Numbered from the stretch's first letter, positions 24,896-34,703 are shown. The stretch: 44,321 nt of DNA from Devosia sp. (GCF_028290435.1 NZ_JAQGJV010000011.1:1-44321), one strand, 5' to 3'. A program made the numbers and translations. Notes: generated by a model not told the origin, from the sequence alone.

Positions 24896-26008
24896 ATGCC
24901 CATTCACGCCTTTGCCGGCAGCCTGACACGATCCATGCCGCAATACGGGGCCGCCAATGGCGAGGGAATCAGCCGGCTGAGCTTTGAAGAGACAACGGGC
25001 GAACTGGTCACGCTGGGCGTGACGGGTGGCATCGAGGACACCGGCTGGCTAGTGAGCAATCGCGCTGGCGACCGGCTCTATGCCACGTGCGAGGTCACCG
25101 GGACCCGCGAGAGCGCTGTCGCCGCCTATCGCGTGGATGGGGCAAGTGGCGATCTTGAGCTGATCAACCAGTTGCCGACCGGTGGCGGCGAAGCCTGCCA
25201 CGCCAGCCTCACGCCTGATGGGCGGTTCCTCGCAGTCGCCAACTACAATGGCGCGACGCCAGACGGGTGGCCGGATCAGTCCATTGCCGTCTTTCCGCTG
25301 GACTCGGATGGGGCGCTCGGACCCGCGGTGGCCCATGTTAGTCATTCGGGGCACGGGCCTAACCCCGATCGGCAGACCACGGCCCATGCCCATTGCGTCA
25401 TTCCAACGCCGGATGGTCAGTTCCTCTACGTCGCCGATCTTGGGATCGACCTTCTTGTGGCGTATCGACTTGGTGATGATGGCAGCCTGACCGCCGCGCC
25501 CGATCGTGACTTCACCCTGCCCCCGGGCCTGGGGCCGCGCCACATCGTCTTTGCACGCGATGGGCGTGACCTGTTCATGGTCAGCGAGCTCACGCCCACG
25601 GTGATGAGTTTCGCCCTATCGCCAGATGGCGCGCTGCGCCCGGTCTCGATCATCCCAATCCCGCCTTCGAGTGCCACGATCGTGCAGCCGGCGGGCATAG
25701 TGCTGTCGCCGGATGGCCGTCATCTGCTGGTATCGCTGCGGGTTTGTGATGAAATCGTCGGGTTTGCCGTCGATGCCCAGACCGGCGCATTACGCCAGAC
25801 CGGGCGCTGGCCCTGCGGCGGCGCCACGCCGCGCGCGCTCGAGTTTGCGCCCTCCGGCGGCCACGTCATCGTCGCCAACCAGGACTCCGACGCCCTGACG
25901 GTTTTCGCCTTCGATGCCGACCGAGGCCTGCTGGGCGACATCGTCCAGCAGCACCGCGTCGGCACGCCGATGTCCATCGCCTTCGCCGCTTCCCACTCGC
26001 CAACCTGA
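24896..26008 (+). CDS. Beta-propeller lactonase, Pgl/YbhE family
   Basis: The 370-residue protein has the conserved lactonase-family segments: [20 protein letters not shown] near 100, [21 protein letters not shown] near 165, [13 protein letters not shown] near 205 and SEL near 225. The fold is a seven-bladed propeller; family members hydrolyse 6-phosphogluconolactone or related sugar lactones. GAGGAGA precedes the ATG by five bases. It is divergent from the SDR/dehydratase operon and followed eight bases later by a GH38-like gene, so it probably opens the lactone made by the SDR. Confidence 0.88.
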   Translation: MPIHAFAGSLTRSMPQYGAANGEGISRLSFEETTGELVTLGVTGGIEDTGWLVSNRAGDRLYATCEVTGTRESAVAAYRVDGASGDLELINQLPTGGGEACHASLTPDGRFLAVANYNGATPDGWPDQSIAVFPLDSDGALGPAVAHVSHSGHGPNPDRQTTAHAHCVIPTPDGQFLYVADLGIDLLVAYRLGDDGSLTAAPDRDFTLPPGLGPRHIVFARDGRDLFMVSELTPTVMSFALSPDGALRPVSIIPIPPSSATIVQPAGIVLSPDGRHLLVSLRVCDEIVGFAVDAQTGALRQTGRWPCGGATPRALEFAPSGGHVIVANQDSDALTVFAFDADRGLLGDIVQQHRVGTPMSIAFAASHSPT

Positions 26009-26016
26009 GCATTGTC

Positions 26017-28638
26017 ATGATCAACGAGATCCTCTTCGTCCACCACAGCCACACCGATATCGGTTACACCCACCCGCAACCGGTGGTGATGGAACTGCAT
26101 CGCCGCTTCATCGACGAGGCGCTCGATATTGCCGAGCGCACGCAGAACTATCCCGACGACGCCCGCTTCCGCTGGACCTGCGAAGTGACCGGAGTGACCA
26201 TGGATTGGTGGAAAAGCGCCAGCAATGGCGATCGCGACCGGTTCCTCGCCGCGGTCAAGCGCGGCCAGTTCGAAGTGGCCGGCATGGGCTGGCATATGAC
26301 CCCGCTGATGGACCACGGCATGGTGGTGGACGTGCTCAAATCCATCCAGTTCTTCCGCGACCTGGGCATTCCGGTGCGCTCGGCGATGAATACCGACGTC
26401 AATGGCCTGTCCTGGGGCATGGTCGATGCGCTGCTCGATCACGGCATTACCGGCATCAGCATGGCGATCAACGAACACTATGGCCACGCGCTAAAACCCT
26501 GGCCGCGGGCCTTCAATTGGGAGGCCCCCGGTGGACGCAGTATCACCGCCTACAATGGCTTCATCTATGGCGTCACCAGCGACAAGGCCCTCCGCATCCC
26601 CACCGATATGGAGGAAGCGCGCCGCCGCGTGCCAGCCTGGACCAAGCGCTTCGAGGACGATGGCTATACCCATCCGTTCCTGATGATGCAGATCACCAAT
26701 ATCCGCTATCACGACAATGGTGCCCCGCAGGACGCGCTCCCCGATTTCGTGCAGCAGTTCAACGAGGGAAATGCCTCTACTGGTGGCGTCAAGCTGCGCA
26801 TGGGCACGATTTCGGAGTTTTTCGACCGCGTGCGCGCTCAGCCCGCCGAGAGCATTCCGACGCTGCGGGGCGACTGGACCGACTGGTGGAATTTTGGCGC
26901 CGGCAGCACTGCACACGAGACGACGCAGGCGCTACGCGGCCAGCGCGATCTTGATGCAGCGCTCGCAGCCGAGGCCTTCCATCCCGGCTCCACGCCGCGC
27001 CGCCGCGCCATGCTGCATGACACCGCGCGAGCGGGTCTGGCGCTTTATGCCGAACATACCTGGGGTGCCGATCGCTCGATCAGCCATCCCAATTCGCCCG
27101 AAACGCGCACTCAGCAATTGCTCAAGCTCGCGACCGCGGCCGATGGCGCGAGCGTAGCGCGGATGTTGCGCCGGGATGCGCTGGAGCAATTGGGGATCGA
27201 TGCCGGGGGCGACGAGCCGCGCCTGCTGGTGTTCAACCCGCATCCATTCGCCGTGACCCAGGCCCTGCGCCTGCCCTATCTGCCGCCGCTGGCGGGTGCG
27301 CCAGACCCAAAAAAGGGCGCGGGGCATGAGGATCTGGTGCCGACCGGCCCATCGTCGCACCGTATCCAGCGCCAGGACGTGGTGATGTCGGACCTGTCGG
27401 ACGCCCGCGCCTATTGGACCGCGCCGATCTCGGTGCCGGGCCTATCCTATGTGACCATGCCGGCCGCTGGCGTGCTGCCGGCCGAAACCGCTGCGCTATC
27501 GGCCAAGGACGGCGTGCTGTCCAATGGGCGCATTACGCTGATGCTGGACCAGAGCGCGGGCGGCGTCACGTCGCTCAAACTGGATGGCGTCGAATATGCG
27601 GGAGCGGCAGCGGAAAACCTGCGCTTTGGCGTGCCGGTGCTTGAAGCCATCGCCTCGGGCGTGCGCACCGACATGTTCGATCAGGTTGATTTGGAATCCC
27701 CCGATTGGCACAAGGCCTGGCATCTGGATTGGACAGCCCAGCGCGATCTGCCCACGGTCGGCGAAACCACGGCCACGCTCTCGCGCGGCAGTGCCGAGAT
27801 CGCCCAAACTTTTGCGCTCGCCAATGGCGACAAGATCCGCGTGCTTTATCGCTTGCTGCCGGAGGATCCGGCCCTCCAGATCGAGGCGGTCATCACCAAG
27901 CAGCCGCACCCCGAAGCCCATTCGATCTATCTGCCCCTGCCGGCAGCTTTGGGGGAGAATTGGGACGTGGACTATGAAACCGGCGGCGCTACGGTCAAGC
28001 TCGACCAGGAGCAATTGCCCTATGCCAGCCGCCACTACATCACGACACAGCGCTTCATCCGCATCGGCGACACGCAGCGCGAACTGACAGTCGCCTGCCC
28101 CGATGCGCCGCTGTGGCAGATCGGTGGTTTCACCTTCGGCCGCTTCGGCGATCCCGATGGCCGCGTCACCCGCGAGCGCCCGACGCTGCTGGCCTGGCTG
28201 ACCAACAACTATTGGAGCACCAATTTCCAGGCCGACCAGGGGGGCGAACTGCGCTTCAATTTCTGGCTGCTGCCATCGGAACGCCAGTCGCTGGGCAAAT
28301 CTGTGCAGGGTGCCTTGGCCCGCGCACAACCGCTGGCCGCGCATGTCTATGCGGAGCGCGGTCCGGTCAAGCATGAGGCGGCATCGCTGCTGACCACCGA
28401 GCTTGGCCCCATCCTGCTCACCCGCATCGAGGCTGAAGGCACCGCGGTCGCACTGACCCTGCTCAATCCCAGCGACGAGACCATCGAGGCCCGGATCGGC
28501 GCTGGAACCTTTACCCCAGCCAGTGCCAACCGGACGTCGCTGAGCGGCGAAGCTCTCGAAGCAGTGCCGTGCGACGGCGGCTCGGTGCGGCTCGGCGTTG
28601 CGCCACGCGCCTGGACCCGGCTGGCGCTCAAGCCCTAG
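26017..28638 (+). CDS. GH38-like alpha-mannosidase family protein (copy 1)
   Basis: An 873-residue protein with the GH38 N-terminal (beta/alpha) domain: HTD (His12, Asp14), a TDVNG loop with Asp127 in the place of the catalytic nucleophile, GDWTDWW near 285 and EHTWG with His347, which together give the His-Asp-Asp-His zinc site of GH38 enzymes. C-terminal beta-rich domains follow (from about 400). There is no signal peptide, so its glycoside must be imported. It forms a tandem with the copy at 28795. Classical members remove alpha-mannose, but here the nucleophile loop is DVNG and not DPFGH, so specificity may differ. Confidence 0.8.
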   Translation: MINEILFVHHSHTDIGYTHPQPVVMELHRRFIDEALDIAERTQNYPDDARFRWTCEVTGVTMDWWKSASNGDRDRFLAAVKRGQFEVAGMGWHMTPLMDHGMVVDVLKSIQFFRDLGIPVRSAMNTDVNGLSWGMVDALLDHGITGISMAINEHYGHALKPWPRAFNWEAPGGRSITAYNGFIYGVTSDKALRIPTDMEEARRRVPAWTKRFEDDGYTHPFLMMQITNIRYHDNGAPQDALPDFVQQFNEGNASTGGVKLRMGTISEFFDRVRAQPAESIPTLRGDWTDWWNFGAGSTAHETTQALRGQRDLDAALAAEAFHPGSTPRRRAMLHDTARAGLALYAEHTWGADRSISHPNSPETRTQQLLKLATAADGASVARMLRRDALEQLGIDAGGDEPRLLVFNPHPFAVTQALRLPYLPPLAGAPDPKKGAGHEDLVPTGPSSHRIQRQDVVMSDLSDARAYWTAPISVPGLSYVTMPAAGVLPAETAALSAKDGVLSNGRITLMLDQSAGGVTSLKLDGVEYAGAAAENLRFGVPVLEAIASGVRTDMFDQVDLESPDWHKAWHLDWTAQRDLPTVGETTATLSRGSAEIAQTFALANGDKIRVLYRLLPEDPALQIEAVITKQPHPEAHSIYLPLPAALGENWDVDYETGGATVKLDQEQLPYASRHYITTQRFIRIGDTQRELTVACPDAPLWQIGGFTFGRFGDPDGRVTRERPTLLAWLTNNYWSTNFQADQGGELRFNFWLLPSERQSLGKSVQGALARAQPLAAHVYAERGPVKHEAASLLTTELGPILLTRIEAEGTAVALTLLNPSDETIEARIGAGTFTPASANRTSLSGEALEAVPCDGGSVRLGVAPRAWTRLALKP

Positions 28639-28657
28639 CCGAGCGCCAGCCGCACTT

Positions 28658-28747
28658 CTCCCCTCGGGGAGGGATTGCGGGTGGGTGCCGATCGCTGATG
28701 CTCCACTGCCCTGGATGCGTCGCGAACGACCCCACCCCAGCCCCCCC
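28658..28747. repeat. GC-rich palindromic repeat between the two GH38-like genes
   Basis: The 156-base gap contains CTCCCC-TC-GGGGAG (28658-28671), then GCGGGTGGGT (28677-28686), and ends with a C-rich complement (CGACCCCACCCC, 28727-28738, and CCCCCCC at 28741). G-rich and C-rich arms could pair over a spacer of some 40 bases. The pattern resembles the small intergenic repeats scattered in alphaproteobacterial genomes. Its copy number is unknown here. Confidence 0.45.
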
Positions 28748-28794
28748 AAGGCCGCCGCCAGATCGAGGACAGTCGCCCCGCAAAGGATCGCCCG

Positions 28795-31425
28795 ATGAGC
28801 AAGATCAAGACCATCTACATCTGCAACCATGCCCATACCGATATCGGTTTTACCGACTATCAGGAGCTGGCGCTGCGCCAGCATGGCGAGTTTGTGGGCC
28901 AGGCGCTCGATCTGATCGAAGCCACCGACGGCTATCCGGCCGAGGCACAATATCGCTGGACTATCGAGACCACCGGGCCATTCCTCAAATATCTGCAGCA
29001 AGCCAGCAAGGCCGAGCTTGCCCGCTTCCGCCACTGGCACGAACAGGGCCGCGTGGACATCGCCGCCATGCAGTACAACATGACGCCGCTGCTCAATGTC
29101 GAGCAGATGCATCGCAGCCTCTATCCGCTGCGCGCGCTGCGCGACGAATTCGGCTTTCACGTCGAAGCGGCGATGCAGGACGACGTCAATGGCGTGTCCT
29201 GGCTTTATGCCGACCTGCTGGCCGATCTTGGCATTAAATTCTACACAGCGGCGATCAATCCCATTCGCGGTGCGCGGCCAAAGCCCTTCCCCGGCGCCTT
29301 CCGCTGGGAGGGGCCGAGCGGCAAGCAGGTGCTGGCCTGGAACGGCTATCATTATCTGTTCGGGCGCAGCCAGGCCGGGCTGGGCAATTGGGACCTGGTC
29401 GATCGCCTGCTGCCGCGCTGGATCGACGAGCTGGAGGCCGACGACAGCTATCCGTTCGATTTCCTTTATTGCGAAAGCACCCATCCGGTGCGCGTCGACA
29501 ACGGGCCGCCGGATGCGCGCATGCCGGACTTCGTCAAGCGCTGGAACGAGGAGGGCCGCGCCTATCGGATGGAGTTCATTACCGTCACCGATTTTGGGCG
29601 GTTGCTGGAAGAGAAGTATGCGGGCGTGATCGGCACGCAGCGCGGCGACTGGACCGATCACTGGGCCGATGGCGTTGGGTCGTCAGCCTTCGAAGTGGGC
29701 GTCAACCGCGCGGCCCACGAGATCGTCGGCATTGGCGAAAGTCTGGAAGCTTGGCGGCGCTCCATGGGCGAAGGCCAATGGAGCGCCGACCACGCCGCCA
29801 AAATCTATGAATCCATGACCCTGTTCGATGAGCACACCTGGGGTGCCTATTCTTCAGTGGAAGCGCCGCATTCGCTGTTCAGCCGGGCGCAATGGAACCG
29901 CAAGGCCGGGTACGCCTATACGGCGGCGATGGAGGGGCACGGCGCGGTGGCCAAGGCAGCCAATGCCCTGGCGGCCCCGCTGGGGACCAAGGGGCCGGAG
30001 GGCATTTTCAATCTCGGCAATCTCGATCCCGCCGAAGCCTTCAAGCCATCGGGGATCGATGAGGTGCTGGTGTTCAACACCCTGACTTGGGAGCGCCAGG
30101 TGATCGTCGAGGAGCCGGAGCCGCGCGGTGGCGCGGCGCCAGTCGGCATGCTCGATACGTTCTTCAATCGGCGCAGCACTTGGGGCGGGCCGCGGCCGCT
30201 GCCCGAAATCCGGCGGGTCGCCGGCACGGTGCCCCCAATGGGCTACGCTTTCCTCAGTCTCAAACATGGCGTTCCGTCAGGCGATCTCAAAGCGAGCGGC
30301 GACACGATCGAGAATGCGCATTACCGGCTGCGGATCGACCGCCGGACCGGCGCGATCGCCGAATTCTTCGACAAGGCCTTGGGCCATGACTTCGCGGGCG
30401 AGTATCAGGGCTGGGGGCCGGGCGAGTATGTCTACGAGACCGTCGATTCCCCCGACGATCGCCTCGCCATTGCCGATATCAGCTTCGACAAGCCCGAGTT
30501 CTTCACCGGCCACACCGATACGCCGTGGAAGCGCGAGACGGCGAGCAGGGTCAGGCTCGATGAGGCGACGATTGTCGAGGGTCGGGCCTCGATCACGGTG
30601 CATATCGAGGCGCCCGGCGTTTCGGCGGCAAGCGTGGTTTATGCGCTCGATGCCGCCACCAAATGCGTGGTGGTCGACTGGAGCATCGACAAGCTCGAAC
30701 ACAGGGACGCCGAGGCGGTGTTCGTCGCTTTTCCGTTCAAGCTGGAGGCCGCCAGGTTCACGCTCGACCTCAATGGCATTCCCGCCGTGCCCAATGACGA
30801 CCAGCTCGATGGCGCGGCCAAGGATTGGTATCCGGTGGGTCGCTGGGTGGATGTCAGCGATGGCCAGCGCGGCGTCACGGTGGTGCCGCTCGATGCGCCG
30901 CTGGTGCATCTGGGTGGCATCACGACGGGCAAGTGGGCGCGCACCTTGCAGCCGGAAGGTCCGACTATCATGAGCTGGGCGCTGAACAACCACTGGCTGG
31001 TCAATTTCGCCGCCAGCCAATCGGGCCGCATTCCGCTGCGCTATCGGCTGCTGACGCATGAGGGGCCGGTGGATGCGGCGGCAGCAACGCGCCTTGCCGC
31101 CGAGGTGGCGGTGCCGCCCGTCGCCATGCGCGATATCGCCCCGACCGGGAAGCGCTCGGACAGTTTCTTTGCGGCGGATACAGCATCGCCGGTGCTGGTT
31201 ACGGCAAAGCCGGGTGAAGACGCAGGGTGGGTGGCTTTGCGGCTGCAGAACCTGTCGGACCGGCCGGCCCGGCAGACGGTGACGTTCAACGGCTCGCCCG
31301 CCGCTGCCCGGGCCGCCGACCCGATCGAGCATCCGGGGGCGGTCATGCCGCTCGATGGCAAGGCGCTCAGTGTCGACCTGAAGCCGAGGGAAATCCGCAC
31401 GGTGCTGGTGCGGTTTGCGCCCTGA
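28795..31425 (+). CDS. GH38-like alpha-mannosidase family protein (copy 2)
   Basis: An 876-residue paralogue of the preceding gene, diverged but with the same landmarks: HTD (His14, Asp16), QDDVNG with Asp130, GDWTDHW near 285, and EHTWG with His347. Cytoplasmic, no signal peptide. The regions between landmarks differ strongly (for example NPIRGARPKP against NEHYGHALKP), so the two probably act on different linkages or aglycones. It converges with the epimerase gene 18 bases downstream. No strong ribosome-binding site is seen; the upstream 156 bases hold the repeat at 28658. Confidence 0.8.
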   Translation: MSKIKTIYICNHAHTDIGFTDYQELALRQHGEFVGQALDLIEATDGYPAEAQYRWTIETTGPFLKYLQQASKAELARFRHWHEQGRVDIAAMQYNMTPLLNVEQMHRSLYPLRALRDEFGFHVEAAMQDDVNGVSWLYADLLADLGIKFYTAAINPIRGARPKPFPGAFRWEGPSGKQVLAWNGYHYLFGRSQAGLGNWDLVDRLLPRWIDELEADDSYPFDFLYCESTHPVRVDNGPPDARMPDFVKRWNEEGRAYRMEFITVTDFGRLLEEKYAGVIGTQRGDWTDHWADGVGSSAFEVGVNRAAHEIVGIGESLEAWRRSMGEGQWSADHAAKIYESMTLFDEHTWGAYSSVEAPHSLFSRAQWNRKAGYAYTAAMEGHGAVAKAANALAAPLGTKGPEGIFNLGNLDPAEAFKPSGIDEVLVFNTLTWERQVIVEEPEPRGGAAPVGMLDTFFNRRSTWGGPRPLPEIRRVAGTVPPMGYAFLSLKHGVPSGDLKASGDTIENAHYRLRIDRRTGAIAEFFDKALGHDFAGEYQGWGPGEYVYETVDSPDDRLAIADISFDKPEFFTGHTDTPWKRETASRVRLDEATIVEGRASITVHIEAPGVSAASVVYALDAATKCVVVDWSIDKLEHRDAEAVFVAFPFKLEAARFTLDLNGIPAVPNDDQLDGAAKDWYPVGRWVDVSDGQRGVTVVPLDAPLVHLGGITTGKWARTLQPEGPTIMSWALNNHWLVNFAASQSGRIPLRYRLLTHEGPVDAAAATRLAAEVAVPPVAMRDIAPTGKRSDSFFAADTASPVLVTAKPGEDAGWVALRLQNLSDRPARQTVTFNGSPAAARAADPIEHPGAVMPLDGKALSVDLKPREIRTVLVRFAP

Positions 31426-31443
31426 TCCATCGCCCGCCGGAAT

Positions 31444-32454
31444 TCAGAGGATTTCGGCGGGCTCCACTTCCACCCGGTAGCGGGTCACGAACCTCTCGCC
31501 GGCGGTGAATTTGCGCGCCGTCGCGACGCCGCGTCGTGAAATGGGGTTGTCGGAAGTCGATATCTGCTGACCGAGATCGAAGGCCGAGCAGATCGGCTCC
31601 AGCCCCAGCGCCAGGTGTCGGCCGTTCCACGGTGCAAAGGTGCGGCCGCGATTGGTGAACCAGAGCAGCGCGCTTGGAAAATGCTCGCGGTTCCACTTGA
31701 GACGGACGCGGTAGCCCTCTGCTGTGTTCCACAGTTCGGCGGAACCGGGCATATCGATGAGTTGCACCAGCTCTTCGGTATGATAGGGCAGCGGCACGCG
31801 GCTGACATCGAGCCGCGAGCCATCGCGCAGGGGGACGTCGTTCCAGCGCGGCAGGAACTGGTCGGTCTGGAAGATCGAGGAGGCATCGGTGGCGACGGGA
31901 AAGGTCGCGCCGCTGACGCCGGGGGCGATCTCGATGCGCATGGCGCCGGGGGTGGTCGGCAGGCGGAAACAGGGATGCAGGCCCAGCGGCAATTGGCAAT
32001 CGTGCCGGGCCTTGATGACCAGTTCGAAATCGAGGGCGGCGCTGGTTGGGTCGGGCGTCACGCGGCGTTCGAGCGAGGCGATGGGGTGGCTATCGGGGTA
32101 AGCAATCGATAGCGCGATCCCGGCGCCGCCCTCGAGAAAGGTCCAGTCATTATTGGAGCCAAAGCCATGGGGGAAGCTCTCGATTGTGCCGGCGCTGTGC
32201 GAACCCGGCCAGTCTCCTATTGGCTTGCGGTCGGCATCGGAGCCGAATGGCACGCAGGGCCATTCGCCGCGCAAGCGCCGCAAGATGCCCGGCAATTCCG
32301 CGCCACCCGTCTCGTTCGCCCAGGGTGCGATCTGGAAAGGCGCGACTTGCCGCCCGTCGGGCAGGAGGAACGATGTCGCCCCCAACATGCCGCCGAGGCT
32401 TTCGACGCTGGTTACGCCATGGTCCCAGGCCAGTGCCCGCGTGCGTTGGCTCAT
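31444..32454 (-). CDS. Aldose-1-epimerase (galactose mutarotase) family protein
   Basis: A 336-residue mutarotase-like protein. The catalytic His is in LGLHPCFRLP and the catalytic Glu in LGLEPI near the C-terminus; FPHGFGSNNDW near 110 is the usual substrate-binding stretch. It would interconvert alpha and beta anomers of a released sugar, useful if the GH38-like enzymes release one anomer and the SDR needs the other. The start is the ATG at 32454 because GGGGGAG lies five bases upstream; a second ATG at 32487 is less well placed. Confidence 0.82.
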   Translation of the reverse strand: MSQRTRALAWDHGVTSVESLGGMLGATSFLLPDGRQVAPFQIAPWANETGGAELPGILRRLRGEWPCVPFGSDADRKPIGDWPGSHSAGTIESFPHGFGSNNDWTFLEGGAGIALSIAYPDSHPIASLERRVTPDPTSAALDFELVIKARHDCQLPLGLHPCFRLPTTPGAMRIEIAPGVSGATFPVATDASSIFQTDQFLPRWNDVPLRDGSRLDVSRVPLPYHTEELVQLIDMPGSAELWNTAEGYRVRLKWNREHFPSALLWFTNRGRTFAPWNGRHLALGLEPICSAFDLGQQISTSDNPISRRGVATARKFTAGERFVTRYRVEVEPAEIL

Positions 32455-32533
32455 TGTCACTCCCCCATCGGCCTCGTTTGACCGCATCGCATTACTGCCA
32501 AGGATACGGGATTGGTTCAACAGCGCTGCACGA

Positions 32534-33892
32534 TCAGCGCGGGCGGGACGCGGCAAGCGGGAGGGAAATCTCGAACAGGGCGCCGCCGCCGGGCGCATCG
32601 CCGACAGTGATGTGGCCATGGTGGCGGGCCACGATATCGCGGACCAGGTTCAGTCCCAGCCCAGCCCCCTGATCGAGCGGCACGATACGATTGAATGGCT
32701 CGAAGATGGTCGAACGATGCTCCTCGGCAATACCGGGGCCGGTATTGGCGACGCGCAGCGAGCCGTCGCGGCCGACAGCGACGTGGATCGCCGTTTTCTT
32801 GCCGCCGTGAATGACCGCGTTCTGGATGAGATTGACGATGGCGCGCGACAGCGAGGCGGGGTCGGCGGCCACGGTGACGGTATCGATCTCGGCATCGAAG
32901 GATATGTCGTCGCCGGCTGCGATCGCCAACGGCGCCATGTCGGCGGTAACCTGGGCGGCCAGCTCCACCAGATTGACGGGTTGGAACACCGTGCTGTTGG
33001 CATCGAGCCGCTGCAGGTCCAGCAACTGATTGGCCAGATTGCCCAGGCGCGCGACATCGAGCATCAACCGGCTGCGCTGCTCATCATCGGGCAACAGCTC
33101 GACGCGGGTATAGAGAATGGCGATCGGGGTACGCAATTCGTGAGCGGCGTCAGCAAGGAAGCGCTGGCGGCGCTCCATGCCGTCGTCGAGCCGTTGCAGG
33201 GCCGAGTTCACTGCCCGCACCAGTGGATGCAATTCGTCGGGCACATGGGCGGACGATAGGCGAACGCCGCGCTGGTCGACATCGATGGTGTCCGCCTCCG
33301 CCGCGATGTGGTCGACGCCGCGCAACTGGCGCGTCACGATCACCGGGATGTAGAGGAACGAAACGACCGTGAAGACGAAGAGCAAGCCCACAAAGATGGG
33401 GTTGGCGAAGGCGCCCACGATCGACTTGGCGCCGATCTGCGGCCCGCCTGCGGTCAGAATCCACAGCGGGCCGGCCGCGCTATCGTGGCGCCGCACGATG
33501 GCCACCGAAGAGCCGCCCATGCCGATATCGGCGATATTGGCCGAGTTCAGCCGGGTCAGGCCGCGCAGCATCGGCTCGATGCCGCTGGGCACATTGCCCA
33601 TCTGCACCGGGGCGCTATCGATATCGACAGCATAGAACCAGAATGCCGGGTAATTGGCCGCAAGGCGTTTCAGTGCGTCGTTGGGCGTCAGGTCCAGCCC
33701 ACCTGCTGCGTTGCGGGTCACCGAAGCGGCGATGTCATTGATGACGCGGTCGTCGAGTCCTTGCTCGGAGCTGATCAGGCGGATGATCGGAATGGCGGCG
33801 GCGCCGGTAAAGGCGAGCAGCACCACGGCCTGCATCAGCACCATGCGCCAGGTCAGCCGGCCGCGAAGCGAAGTTGGTCCCCAGGCTCTCAT
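32534..33892 (-). CDS. Sensor histidine kinase
   Basis: A 452-residue membrane kinase. Membrane segments at about 17-39 and 164-186 enclose a periplasmic sensor of roughly 125 residues, followed by a HAMP-like linker, HisKA with the phospho-acceptor His251 (AAHELRTP), an N box (NLIQNAVIHGG) and G boxes (VANTGPGI, GAGLGLNLV). It overlaps the response-regulator stop by ATGA and is transcribed with it. The sensor has no recognised fold. Its partner operon is the RND pump, so it may sense an envelope-active compound. Confidence 0.92.
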   Translation of the reverse strand: MRAWGPTSLRGRLTWRMVLMQAVVLLAFTGAAAIPIIRLISSEQGLDDRVINDIAASVTRNAAGGLDLTPNDALKRLAANYPAFWFYAVDIDSAPVQMGNVPSGIEPMLRGLTRLNSANIADIGMGGSSVAIVRRHDSAAGPLWILTAGGPQIGAKSIVGAFANPIFVGLLFVFTVVSFLYIPVIVTRQLRGVDHIAAEADTIDVDQRGVRLSSAHVPDELHPLVRAVNSALQRLDDGMERRQRFLADAAHELRTPIAILYTRVELLPDDEQRSRLMLDVARLGNLANQLLDLQRLDANSTVFQPVNLVELAAQVTADMAPLAIAAGDDISFDAEIDTVTVAADPASLSRAIVNLIQNAVIHGGKKTAIHVAVGRDGSLRVANTGPGIAEEHRSTIFEPFNRIVPLDQGAGLGLNLVRDIVARHHGHITVGDAPGGGALFEISLPLAASRPR

Positions 33893-34557
33893 GAGGTGGC
33901 CTTCAGCAGATAGCCCAGGCCGCGAATGCCGTGAATTTCCACGCCAGCGTCGCCGAGCTTGCGGCGCAGCCGGGAGATATGGGCGTCCAGCGTATTGGAG
34001 GCGATCTCATCGTCGTAGCCATAGACCGCTTCCTCCAACGCGCTGCGCGCAACCGTGCGGCCCGAGCGGCGCACGAGGATTTCAAGGGCCAGCAGTTCGC
34101 GGCGGGTCAGGTCCAGCGGCGCGCCGTCCACTTCGGCAAGGCGCTCGGTGAGGTTGAAGCGCAGTTTGCCTACGCTGACCGAGCTTTCCCCGAGCTGGGC
34201 GGGCCGCCGCATTACCGCGCGCAGACGTGCCAGCAGTTCGTCGGTGGAAAATGGCTTGGCGAGATAATCATCGGCACCGTGATCGAGTCCGGCAACGCGC
34301 TGGTCTGGACTGCCGAGGGCGGACAGCACGATGATCGGCAGGCCGGCCTGTTCGCGCCGCAGGAGCGGAATCAGCGACAGGCCATCGCCATCGGGCAGTT
34401 TGCGATCAAGCAGCACGGCATCGTGCACGCCACTGCGGCAGGCCTCTTCGGCGATCTCCAGCGTGCGGGCGTGGTCCACGACAATGTCATGGCGGCTGAG
34501 CGCGGCTGTCAGCGCTGCCGCCATGTCCATCTCGTCTTCGACCAGCAAAATTCGCAT
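33889..34557 (-). CDS. OmpR/PhoB-family response regulator
   Basis: A 222-residue regulator: receiver domain with acidic E7/D8, phospho-acceptor Asp51 (LLDRKLPDGDG) and Lys101 (LAKPFS), followed by a winged-helix DNA-binding domain with DAHISRLRRKLGDAGVEIHGIRGLGYLL. It is divergent from the RND operon. OmpR-type regulators bind direct repeats with about one helical turn spacing, which matches the CGCAA repeats at 34599-34637 and 39121-39136. Confidence 0.93.
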   Translation of the reverse strand: MRILLVEDEMDMAAALTAALSRHDIVVDHARTLEIAEEACRSGVHDAVLLDRKLPDGDGLSLIPLLRREQAGLPIIVLSALGSPDQRVAGLDHGADDYLAKPFSTDELLARLRAVMRRPAQLGESSVSVGKLRFNLTERLAEVDGAPLDLTRRELLALEILVRRSGRTVARSALEEAVYGYDDEIASNTLDAHISRLRRKLGDAGVEIHGIRGLGYLLKATS

Positions 34558-34598
34558 GCCGCTATCCTATCTGATTTCCGCCCAGTCTAGCGACAGAC

Positions 34599-34615
34599 AT
34601 TGCGGCTGCATTGCG
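34599..34615 (-). promoter_or_regulatory. Response-regulator box facing the two-component genes
   Basis: On the minus strand the sequence is CGCAA-N6-CGCAAT, two half-sites with an 11-base period, 42 bases before the regulator ATG. It lies back to back with the box at 34621 (five bases between). A likely -10 (TAGACT) lies about 10 bases further. It suggests autoregulation by the response regulator. Confidence 0.6.
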
Positions 34616-34620
34616 CGTTC

Positions 34621-34637
34621 CGCAACGTTCACGCAAT
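34621..34637 (+). promoter_or_regulatory. Response-regulator box facing the RND operon
   Basis: CGCAA-N6-CGCAAT with an 11-base period lies 66 bases before the membrane-fusion gene ATG. The site and the bases following it match the region at 39121-39149 at 24 of 29 positions. This is the best candidate for activation of the efflux operon by the neighbouring regulator. Confidence 0.65.
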
Positions 34638-34703
34638 CAAGGGCAGGCATTGGTGGGTTCACAGGCCGCACTCGGCCGTCTTTTTTTGCCATGCGAGGCC
34701 GCA

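Noticed and set aside
27496..29661. 721-codon frame antisense to both GH38-like genes
   Set aside because: Both plus-strand genes carry clear family motifs; the antisense product spans the intergenic repeat and shows no domain or ribosome-binding site.
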